Source: Gammaproteobacteria bacterium
GTDB taxonomy: Bacteria; Pseudomonadota; Gammaproteobacteria; Burkholderiales; Nitrosomonadaceae
Direction of reading: 5' to 3'
Assembly: GCA_015709615.1 (NCBI GenBank)
Contig: CP054179.1
Location: forward strand, 2,976,001 to 3,040,000
DNA: 64,000 nucleotides
A program made the translations under genes and the position numbers. Below the pieces are notes generated by a model. That model was given only the letters and a program-made list of their open reading frames with translations. It searched no databases and was not told where the DNA came from. Below, piece after piece: positions 17,678-24,168 of the stretch (positions within the stretch are counted from its first letter, which is position 1; the number at the start of each line of letters is the position of its first letter).

Positions 17678-18547
17678 TGTAAGAATTTCTAGCGTTGTTT
17701 ACAGTATTCAGGAGAATACTGTAGATGAACATACACAAACGCACTCGTTTAACATTATTGGATCGTCAGGAAATCTGGCGGCTGTATCAAACCCGGCTGT
17801 GGAAGGTAGTTCAGCTGGCAGAATACTTTCACGTCAGCCGGCCAACGATTTATGACGTACTGAAACGAGCCAGACTCCAGGAATTTACTCCGCGTAGCAG
17901 TACCAATCAGCGCTTCAAGACACTGCAGTATGGCCTCAAACGTTTGGCTAAAGTAGAGCAAACCATCCAGGAACGTCTCAAGCGCGAAGCGAAGCGCTAT
18001 AACAAATCTTATCCGGGCGAGCTCGTTCACCTCGATACCAAGCGGCTTCCATTATTGAAAGGACAGTCTGCCAATAAACCTCGCGAGTACCTGTTTGTGG
18101 CCATCGATGATTTCTCCAGGGAATTGTATGCCGATATCTTCCCGATAAAACCCAGCATAGTGCAGCTTGCTTTCTCACAAGCACTGTTGCTCAATGTCCT
18201 TACCAGATCGACTATGCTTATTCTGACAACGGCAAAGAATTTAAAGGAACTGACGGCCATGCTTTCGTCAAAGCTTGCAGGCAACACGGTATCGGTCAGA
18301 AGTTTACCCGTATCAATCGTCCGCAAACCAACGGTAAAGCTGAGCGGGTTATCCGCACCCTGATGGATATGTGGCACAGTAAGATTCACTTTAAAGACAG
18401 CGCCGATCGACGCATTCAGCTTCTCCGTTTCATTAACTTCTACAATACCGTTAAGCCTCATAAGAGTTTGAATAATGCTACCCCTTATGAAATACTCTTC
18501 GCTTATTTCAATCAACCTCTCTGTAAACAACCCTGAGATTTCTTACA
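17678..18547 (+). mobile_element. IS481-type insertion sequence, copy 2 (870 bp)
   Basis: Same terminal repeats and length as copy 1, in inverted orientation. Flanking bases (CCTTATA and CCTAAGG) do not form a clear target duplication. The right end lies two bases from the stop codon of the higA-type gene. Confidence 0.85.
17725..18536 (+). CDS. IS481-type transposase, copy 2 (needs a -1 frameshift)
   Basis: Identical in structure to copy 1: helix-turn-helix, then rve core, with the reading frame changing by -1 at TTCCCGATAAAA near 18139-18150. The continuation runs PDKTQHSAACFLTSTVAQCPYQ, then YAYSDNGKEF and NRPQTNGKAERVIRTL, stopping at 18534-18536. Both copies carry the same shift, so either an inactivated ancestor was duplicated or the shift is programmed. 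The combined length of about 270 residues fits short IS481 transposases. Confidence 0.8.
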
Positions 18548-18548
18548 C

Positions 18549-18923
18549 CTAAGGAATATATATTTGAGTAGGTTTTTTTATCAAAGACTCAGCAGGGATG
18601 CCTAGTTGCTGGTGTAGTTTCTGAATCATTCGTAGCGTTAATGCGCGTTTGCGGTTTAAGACTTCATAGACGCGATTGCTTTTCCCAATCATCGGTTCAA
18701 GATCTTTGACTGTTAAGCCTTTCTGTTCCATTTCAAATTTAATGGCTTCGACAGGATCGGGGAGGTCAAGTGGGAAGTGCTTATGCTCATAGGCTTCGAT
18801 CAGCGTTACCAGAATATCCAGTTTTTCACCTTCCGGCGTATTGAGTTCTGCCGTCATGAGCGATTCCACTTCTTTTAGCGCAGTGCGGTAATCGGCATCG
18901 GTTCTGATGGGTTTGATGTTCAT
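18549..18923 (-). CDS. higA: HigA-type antitoxin (Xre-like HTH)
   Basis: From ATG 18923 the product is 124 residues. The N-terminal part (IRTDADYRTALKEVESLMTAELNTPEGEKLDILVTLIEAYE) is the usual HigA leader. The C-terminal half is an Xre-type HTH (KGLTVKDLEPMIGKSNRVYEVLNRKRALTLRMIQKLHQQL). HigA binds and neutralises HigB and represses the operon. It follows higB by 16 bases, giving the toxin-first order normal for HigBA. The upstream in-frame ATG at 18977 lies inside the toxin gene and is unlikely to be used. Confidence 0.9.
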   Translation of the reverse strand: MNIKPIRTDADYRTALKEVESLMTAELNTPEGEKLDILVTLIEAYEHKHFPLDLPDPVEAIKFEMEQKGLTVKDLEPMIGKSNRVYEVLNRKRALTLRMIQKLHQQLGIPAESLIKKPTQIYIP

Positions 18924-18939
18924 ATTGTTGTTCCTGATA

Positions 18940-19242
18940 CTAAATCGTTTGTGCATCGATTTGATCGTATTGGGCATGTGTTCCGATGAAACGGATATAA
19001 ACGATGCTGTAAGCGTAGTTGATCCATACCACTAGCCGGTATTTATTACCGGCAATATTGAATACGACTCTGCCATCTTTCAGGATACTGGCATTTTTGA
19101 AATCCGCCTTGACTTCCGCGGGTGTTGCCCAGTTAGCCTTTAATGTATGTCTGTACCAAGCGAGTGTAGGCTGAATCGCATCGGCGTAAGATGGATCATC
19201 TTCCCAGAATGCCTTCAAGCTAGACAGAGCAATGATTCTCAT
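18940..19242 (-). CDS. higB: HigB-type toxin (ribosome-dependent mRNA interferase)
   Basis: ATG 19242 gives a 100-residue protein beginning MRIIALSSLKAFWEDDPSYADA. It contains FKNASILKDGRVVFNIAGNKYRLVVWINYAYSIVYIRFIGTHAQYDQID, the HigB_toxin (PF09907) core of the RelE fold. The R-L and H-x-x-Y-D-x-I elements are conserved in active members. It pairs with the downstream HTH antitoxin and probably stabilises the island (inference). A start at 19278 would add twelve residues not typical of the family. Confidence 0.92.
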   Translation of the reverse strand: MRIIALSSLKAFWEDDPSYADAIQPTLAWYRHTLKANWATPAEVKADFKNASILKDGRVVFNIAGNKYRLVVWINYAYSIVYIRFIGTHAQYDQIDAQTI

Positions 19243-19278
19243 GGGTGAGATGTTAGTCCCGTTTTGGGACTTTGGCAA

Positions 19279-20364
19279 CTATTTTGATGAAGGAATCCAT
19301 CGACCATAAACTTTTCTGATCTGCCCCCAATCCTTATGTTCCATTTGCTGGGCGACCCAAAGAGGATTTGCACCACTTGAAAGCAGCGTGGATGCGAAAA
19401 TATGTCGTGTCTGGTAAGGATTGCGATATTTTATTTCTGCTTTCTTGAGTACCGGAATCCAGACTTTTTTGCGGATCGGCTGATCGTTTCTCCACGGTTG
19501 GCTGGTATCCGGGTCGTGAAAAACGGTTTCATTCTGTTTTTTTGTGAAAGCTTTCTGATTGAGCAGGGCTTCTCTGGCTTGCGGCTGTAATGTGACTTCC
19601 CGTTTTCCCGATTTGGTCTTGGTTTCTTTCAGTTGTCCTCTGACATAAGCGCTTCTGACAAATACTCGGTTATTTTCAAAGTCCACATCCTGCCAGCGAA
19701 GCGCGATCAGTTCAGAAGTTCTGAGACCTGAATAAAAGGCGAACTGAATCAGGTTTTTTACTTGGCCGGTGAGTTCGTTCAGGATTTTTGTTACTTCCTC
19801 TTGCGTAAACGGTTCGGGTTCACGGGTTTGGTTGGGCAGGTTTTTAACTCTTTGCAACGGGTTTTTGTCGATGATTTCGTCATGGTAAAGCTCTTCAAAC
19901 ATTTGGCTCAGTGGAATCAGGATGTTGCCTTTGCGTTTGTTGGAACAGGTGAGTTCCGACAGCCATTCCTTGACTTTGCTCGCGGTCAGTTCGGCAATAG
20001 GCAGATCGACAAAAGTAGGGATCAAATGATAATAAATCGCGCTGTTATAGTCTTGCAGCGTACTTTTCTGCAGCTTGGCTTGGTTGCGTTGCAGCCAGTT
20101 TATTATTGCTTCTTTAATCGTGTAGCGATCAGGGCGGGTTTGCCTAAATTCCTTGGCTTTCTTGCTGTATGGAAAGTGCTTGGAATAATCAAAAGTACCG
20201 ATACTGATTTCATACAGTATGGCTTGCCGCTTAAGCGCTAGCTCTTTTTGTGCGGCTTTGGTCGGCGGAATAAGGATAGTTTCCCGGCAGCGTACGCCTT
20301 GATAAGTAAAGGCGATCTGTACGCTATTGCCGCGAATCGTTATGCCTCGCTGCCTTGCATCCAT
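19279..20364 (-). CDS. int: Tyrosine-type integrase with DUF3596 arm domain
   Basis: Starting at ATG 20364 (MDARQRGITIRGNSVQIAFTYQGVRCRETI) gives a 361-residue integrase with an N-terminal DUF3596-type arm-binding domain. A SAM-like core-binding domain with LPIAELTASKVKEWLSEL follows, then a catalytic domain: FYSGLRTSELIALRW (Arg), YRNPYQTRHIFASTLLSSG (HxxR region) and GQIRKVYGRWIP (Tyr). The start overlaps the excisionase gene by 25 bases, a usual arrangement for integration modules. All catalytic residues seem intact, so it may be active. It is similar to the truncated integrase at 15771-16396. Confidence 0.9.
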   Translation of the reverse strand: MDARQRGITIRGNSVQIAFTYQGVRCRETILIPPTKAAQKELALKRQAILYEISIGTFDYSKHFPYSKKAKEFRQTRPDRYTIKEAIINWLQRNQAKLQKSTLQDYNSAIYYHLIPTFVDLPIAELTASKVKEWLSELTCSNKRKGNILIPLSQMFEELYHDEIIDKNPLQRVKNLPNQTREPEPFTQEEVTKILNELTGQVKNLIQFAFYSGLRTSELIALRWQDVDFENNRVFVRSAYVRGQLKETKTKSGKREVTLQPQAREALLNQKAFTKKQNETVFHDPDTSQPWRNDQPIRKKVWIPVLKKAEIKYRNPYQTRHIFASTLLSSGANPLWVAQQMEHKDWGQIRKVYGRWIPSSK

Positions 20365-20534
20365 GCGTATGCTGTCTTTGCGATGATGAAGATTCGGCCG
20401 TTTGGCGCTTTGTTCCAGTGAATTTTGTATCGCCATTGTCCTTTCTTGATTAATTGGCGGATGGCTTCTTCAGTTAAGCCGGTTAATTCAGAAAACTTCT
20501 TGATCGTTACCAGTATATGTTCGGAGTGGTTCAT
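20340..20534 (-). CDS. Excisionase-like protein
   Basis: A 64-residue protein: HILVTIKKFSELTGLTEEAIRQLIKKGQWRYKIHWNKAPNGRIFI, then AYAWMQ. This is a winged-HTH excisionase/MerR-like fold typical of small proteins encoded just before DUF3596 integrases. It overlaps the integrase start and shares an ATGA with the preceding gene, so the three are translationally coupled. It would direct the integrase toward excision. Confidence 0.8.
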   Translation of the reverse strand: MNHSEHILVTIKKFSELTGLTEEAIRQLIKKGQWRYKIHWNKAPNGRIFIIAKTAYAWMQGSEA

Positions 20535-20953
20535 TTCTTTTCCTCCCCGTCATTGTCAGCGATATGCTTGGCCACTTGCTTTTCAACTTCCGCTTGATTA
20601 TCGATCAAGCCCTTGTCCGCTACCTTGCGCTTACCCATGACCACCGCCCAGAAACTGCCAAGCTTTTCGGTGATGGCATAGCCAATACTTTTTTTCTGGC
20701 CGAATTCGGTGATTTCCGGGCATACGTCTTTAAACTCAACGCCGAGCACTTTTTCATAGCGGCGGTAAGTGGCCGGGTTGTGCAGAATCTTGAGAACCCG
20801 CCAGCCGAAATACTGCCCCATTACCAATGCGCCAAGAGCACTTTCAAGCGTAGTGCCAACCCCTCTAAATTCCCGCATGTTCTGGAGCATTTTCTGTTCC
20901 GTCTCATCATCGAGAGCGAGCAGTTTTCTGGGGTTATTTGTTTGGTCTTCCAT
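20531..20953 (-). CDS. Hypothetical mobile-element protein
   Basis: The 140-residue product has no recognised domain. It begins MEDQTNNPRKLLALDDETEQKM, has an Ala/Gly-rich helix (VGTTLESALGALVMGQYFGWRVLKILH), then VLGVEFKDVCPEITEFGQKKSIGYAITEKLGSFWAVV and a charged tail. It is coupled to the excisionase by a four-base ATGA overlap, which makes it part of the integration or replication operon of this element. Confidence 0.6.
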   Translation of the reverse strand: MEDQTNNPRKLLALDDETEQKMLQNMREFRGVGTTLESALGALVMGQYFGWRVLKILHNPATYRRYEKVLGVEFKDVCPEITEFGQKKSIGYAITEKLGSFWAVVMGKRKVADKGLIDNQAEVEKQVAKHIADNDGEEKK

Positions 20954-21034
20954 GATCAGTAGTGTTCCTCACGATAAATAGTTATCGTCATGATACATTG
21001 CTGATCATGGCAGTCAATATGATATTTGTCCTGT

Positions 21035-21304
21035 TTAGTCTAAAAGCTGCACTTGTGCGTAAAACTCTTCTTTAGTGAATTGCCGCATCTCGTCGTGAAA
21101 CTTGATGACGATCTCGATCTGGTCGTTTAGTGTCAACATGCCGCAAATATGGCCGATTTGCGTGATGCTGTATTTTTTGCCGGGTGGTATGACGTCTTTT
21201 TTAAGGACGGCCAAACGGTAGATCAAGGACACGGCTTCATTTAATGTAAATGGATTCATGATGTCTTTTATCGGGTCTTTTTTAGTGCTGAGTTGGGATT
21301 TCAT
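21035..21304 (-). CDS. Small hypothetical protein after gpA-like gene
   Basis: An 89-residue product (NPFTLNEAVSLIYRLAVLKKDVIPPGKKYSITQIGHICGMLTLNDQIEIVIKFHDEMRQF) with no known family. It overlaps the end of the replication gene by 23 bases; an internal ATG at 21259 would avoid the overlap. The helical, HTH-like middle could indicate a small regulator, but this is weak. Confidence 0.55.
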   Translation of the reverse strand: MKSQLSTKKDPIKDIMNPFTLNEAVSLIYRLAVLKKDVIPPGKKYSITQIGHICGMLTLNDQIEIVIKFHDEMRQFTKEEFYAQVQLLD

Positions 21305-23000
21305 GGATAACCTCCGGATGATAAAAAGGGGTTGGTACAGTTATTGATACAAGTCCAAGTCCAAGAGAAACAGCTGTGGTGCGACATGGCGTGCGCGCGT
21401 CTCGCGCCACGCTCCGCAATGTCACGTCCTCGCTGCCTGCCGTCAAAGGCATCCAGACATGCTTACGTGTACTATAACCCAATCCCCTCCAAACAATACC
21501 CGTCACCCGTAACGGTGCAGCGTCACCATAACGCCCGGTCAGCGGTGAATACACATCGCTGGTTAACGGGTTGAGGTTTTTGGGTTCATCGTAGAACGGT
21601 TTGATGGCTTGCTGGTTGTGCGGGGTTTCGGGGTCGCCCATCGCCAGCATGAAGGCCGCCCAGTCGCTGGCGGTTGCCGATTGGCGGATAGCTTCCAGTT
21701 CTGGGTCGTCGGTTTTGCCGAGTTTTCTCAGTTGCCGCCAGACGGTGACGCTAGGGCCGCCGATCTGTTGGAATTGACGGATACCCCAGGTATTGGCCCA
21801 AGCGGTGATGCGTTCGGCTGCTTGAATGGCATCGTTACCGTACAAGTCTTGTTCCAGTTTATAGCCATCTATGTTCTTGGCTATGTACTTAGCAATGTAA
21901 CCGGCAGCCGAGCCTTTTGCTGGATCGATGGGCTCCACTTTGAAGCGGCGTTTTAATGCACCGGGCTCGTTGCCGCTATCCAAAAGCGCATAATGGCTCA
22001 TGACTTTACGCACAGCTTCGCGGTGTTTATCCGGCATGAACAATAGCAAGTGCCAATGCGGGGTGCCGTCGTGATGCGGTTCGACCACGCGGAAACCATA
22101 GGGGCGGATATCCAACCTATCAAGTTCGGCGCGAATCAGCGCCCAAAGGTGCGTCAGATACTGGTGCGCTTCCAGGATGGTAGTGCCATTATGGCGTGGA
22201 TTGGCAGCGCCGGTATGTAAGCAGGCGTGAAAGCGCGATGACGTGGTGAGCGTATAGAATTCACCCACATGTTCAAGATAATTGGCGACCATCTCGAACC
22301 CGCGGATTCGTGTCATCAATTCGGCACGGCGAACGGCTGGATTAGATACCGAACGGTCGGCTAGGTTCTGCAGGGAAAAAATCTCGCCGTTCTGGTTGCT
22401 TACGAAGTTCGAGGCTAGATACAGCCGGTTCCGTTCCTTTTGTTTGCGCTTAACATGAATGGTGTAGTCGCTCGCATACGTGCCGCGCAGACGGTTGACC
22501 AACTCGATATTGCGAGCAATGGTTTCGATCTTGCGTAATCGTAGTATCTGGATTCGGCGATACCACCAGCGCGAGCAGCACATGCGATTCAGTGCCGGTT
22601 CCAGATCGTTGTCTTTGACGGATGGCCGTTTGACTTGGTAGTGATCGACGATGCGCAGGCAGGCTTGATAGGCGTCGATAGGGGATTGCGCACGGGCGCG
22701 GGCTGAATGGCATTTTTCGGCGAAGCGCTTGGCGGCTTGGAACAATTCCTCACTATCGCCGCATAGATTCAGATCCTCGATGCGCAGCTGGTTATAAATA
22801 TCTTGCAGTTCATGATTGGCTTGCTCGAAACTGGAACGCTCGGCGGTTTTGACATAGCGGGCGGCCAGGTCTCCGGCAATGGGAGAAAGCTCAGTGAAAA
22901 TATGCTGGCGCATGCGGCGGCAATTTGCTGTGCCGTATGGCTTTGTGCGCTCATCGGCAAAAATGACTTGTGGCAATTTTGTGTCATTTTTGTGCCACAA
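21282..23000 (-). CDS. P2 gpA-type rolling-circle replication endonuclease
   Basis: The 572-residue protein belongs to the Phage_GPA (PF05840) group. It carries LNRMCCSRWWYRRIQILRLRKIETIA, then the HUH motif GTPHWHLLLF (His315, His317) and paired catalytic tyrosines in AAGYIAKYIAKN (Tyr368, Tyr372). These nick the plus origin and stay covalently attached during rolling-circle replication. The displayed start is TTG 23000; an earlier ATG at 23038 opens a different frame (MIDWSQLV), so the true start needs checking. It is the largest gene of the left half of the island and implies replication after excision. Confidence 0.9.
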   Translation of the reverse strand: MWHKNDTKLPQVIFADERTKPYGTANCRRMRQHIFTELSPIAGDLAARYVKTAERSSFEQANHELQDIYNQLRIEDLNLCGDSEELFQAAKRFAEKCHSARARAQSPIDAYQACLRIVDHYQVKRPSVKDNDLEPALNRMCCSRWWYRRIQILRLRKIETIARNIELVNRLRGTYASDYTIHVKRKQKERNRLYLASNFVSNQNGEIFSLQNLADRSVSNPAVRRAELMTRIRGFEMVANYLEHVGEFYTLTTSSRFHACLHTGAANPRHNGTTILEAHQYLTHLWALIRAELDRLDIRPYGFRVVEPHHDGTPHWHLLLFMPDKHREAVRKVMSHYALLDSGNEPGALKRRFKVEPIDPAKGSAAGYIAKYIAKNIDGYKLEQDLYGNDAIQAAERITAWANTWGIRQFQQIGGPSVTVWRQLRKLGKTDDPELEAIRQSATASDWAAFMLAMGDPETPHNQQAIKPFYDEPKNLNPLTSDVYSPLTGRYGDAAPLRVTGIVWRGLGYSTRKHVWMPLTAGSEDVTLRSVARDARTPCRTTAVSLGLGLVSITVPTPFYHPEVIHEIPTQH

Positions 23001-23514
23001 CCGAGGCCTTTGGAGACCAACTGAGACCAGTCGATCATTTTTCGAAACACAACTAACACCCTGTTTCTTATGAGTCCTGGTTGGTCTTGAGTGGTCTGGA
23101 TGAGACCTTGAATTGGCGGGAAGGCGACATTCACATTGATCAAATAACTATATGTAAATAAAGTTATTTATTTTTCACTATAGAAAAGTTACTACGTTTT
23201 TTACCACATTTTTTTAATCGCTGCCCGGTTTTTAGGCAGTTGATCTGCCTAATTTCTAGGCAATGATTATTTTAACCCCCCCCTGTCTAAATGCGGTTTT
23301 TTGCAAACGTAGGCTGAGAGCGGTCTAGGTGCTAAGAGGTCATAGAGATTTTGACCACCCCCGGTCATGTCATGGCTGGGGGATATACCCCCCCTCTGAG
23401 TTTCCCGCACATAAAAATTTGACGCACAAAACGGTCTATAAATACACTTTGCTATACTTTTTACCTGCCCCGTGGGTATGTCACACCACTTCCAATTATT
23501 CTTGTTCCGATTAT
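23001..23514. other. Non-coding junction between the two island halves, possible origin
   Basis: No gene is recognised. The region holds TGCCTA-ATTTC-TAGGCA, a 6-bp hairpin near 23249-23265, beside a related GCCCGGTTTTTAGGC. A stretch near 23352-23391 has C5 and G5/C6 runs that can pair (CCCCCGGTC, GCTGGGGG, then ATATACCCCCC). It follows directly upstream of the gpA-like gene. Secondary structure of this kind would suit a double- or single-strand origin, but no nick site can be assigned. Confidence 0.4.
23188..23220. repeat. 33-bp imperfect direct repeat shared with the upstream region of int
   Basis: ACGTTTTTTACCACA and its flanks match 32232-32263, just upstream of the P4-type integrase, at about 30 of 33 positions in the same orientation. 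It may be an integrase-binding site or the scar of another integrase gene's upstream region at the junction of the two half-islands. Confidence 0.6.
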
Positions 23515-24168
23515 CTACAATGATTCCCCACTTTTTATTTTGTAGTCATTGCATGACTCCGGCGCAATCAGAACACGCTCACCGATATAGAACGCTTCAA
23601 GCATGTGGTGCTGCTTGCCGCACACGAAGCGATACACCGGGCGGCCATCGGTTGGTATCCGTTCCATGCTGATATGCTTGCACCCTTGGCAGCTTGTTCC
23701 GGTTCCACGGTGTTCAGTGAAAGGGCGGATTGCTTTGTGTGGATTGATACCGTAACTCTGACACAGTATCGCCCATGATTTGATTTGTTCGGATTGCGGA
23801 ATCGTTTGAAGTTTCCAGATTGCTTCGAGTATTTCTTCTTTGCTGACTGTTGCTTTATTGCAACAGGTTAATAGCAGGGTAACGGCAATCGGATTCACCG
23901 GATGCGTTTGGGCGGCGCGGAAATTATCTGAAGCCCCGCCTTCACCGGGCGCATGATTTTTATTTTCTTTCCTATCCCCTAAAAAACTTGTCGGAACAGT
24001 CGGAACAGTCGGAACAAAATCTCTAAACCCCCATGAATCATTGCTTTCCGTGTTCCGACATTGTGCGTTTTTCGTTCCGACAACCCCCGTTTTGTTCCGA
24101 CATTCCGCACTATTTCCAGGGTTTTGCTCACCATCTTCCGGCTTGATCAGCGCACCCCAATCAATCAT
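23515..24168 (-). CDS. Hypothetical protein with VPT repeats encoded by iteron-like DNA
   Basis: From ATG 24168 the product is 217 residues, starting MIDWGALIKPEDG. The N-terminal third is low complexity and includes FVPTVPTVPT, which is the translation of three tandem 9-mers GTCGGAACA. The C-terminal half looks like a real folded domain: KEEILEAIWKLQTI, then CQGCKHISMERIPTDGRPVYRFVCGKQHHMLEAFYIGERVLI with a CxxC and C-x-x-x-H arrangement that may bind zinc. It overlaps the primase gene end by eight bases. The function is unknown; the gene appears to host a DNA signal inside its coding sequence. Confidence 0.65.
   Translation of the reverse strand: MIDWGALIKPEDGEQNPGNSAECRNKTGVVGTKNAQCRNTESNDSWGFRDFVPTVPTVPTSFLGDRKENKNHAPGEGGASDNFRAAQTHPVNPIAVTLLLTCCNKATVSKEEILEAIWKLQTIPQSEQIKSWAILCQSYGINPHKAIRPFTEHRGTGTSCQGCKHISMERIPTDGRPVYRFVCGKQHHMLEAFYIGERVLIAPESCNDYKIKSGESL
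23990..24101. repeat. Array 1 of the 9-mer TGTTCCGAC/GTCGGAACA
   Basis: Three exact tandem copies of GTCGGAACA occupy 23990-24016. Inverted copies follow at 24051-24059 and 24093-24101, with a one-mismatch copy at 24073-24081. The spacer (AATCATTGCTTTCCG) is shared with array 2. The array lies inside the coding sequence downstream of the primase-helicase gene. Iteron-like, possibly a binding site for the primase. Confidence 0.8.

Noticed and set aside
17437..17682. 81-residue frame between the IS copies as cargo gene
   Set aside because: No family, no clear ribosome-binding site, and composition typical of AT-rich spacer.
18548..18556. Target duplication of the IS copies
   Set aside because: Flanks of each copy and cross-pairs between copies do not match at any length over three bases.
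23115..23136. Possible third tRNA-like attachment repeat (GGGAAGGCGACATTC)
   Set aside because: Only part of it matches the 21-bp repeat and the T-loop core TTCGAA is missing, so it is most likely chance.
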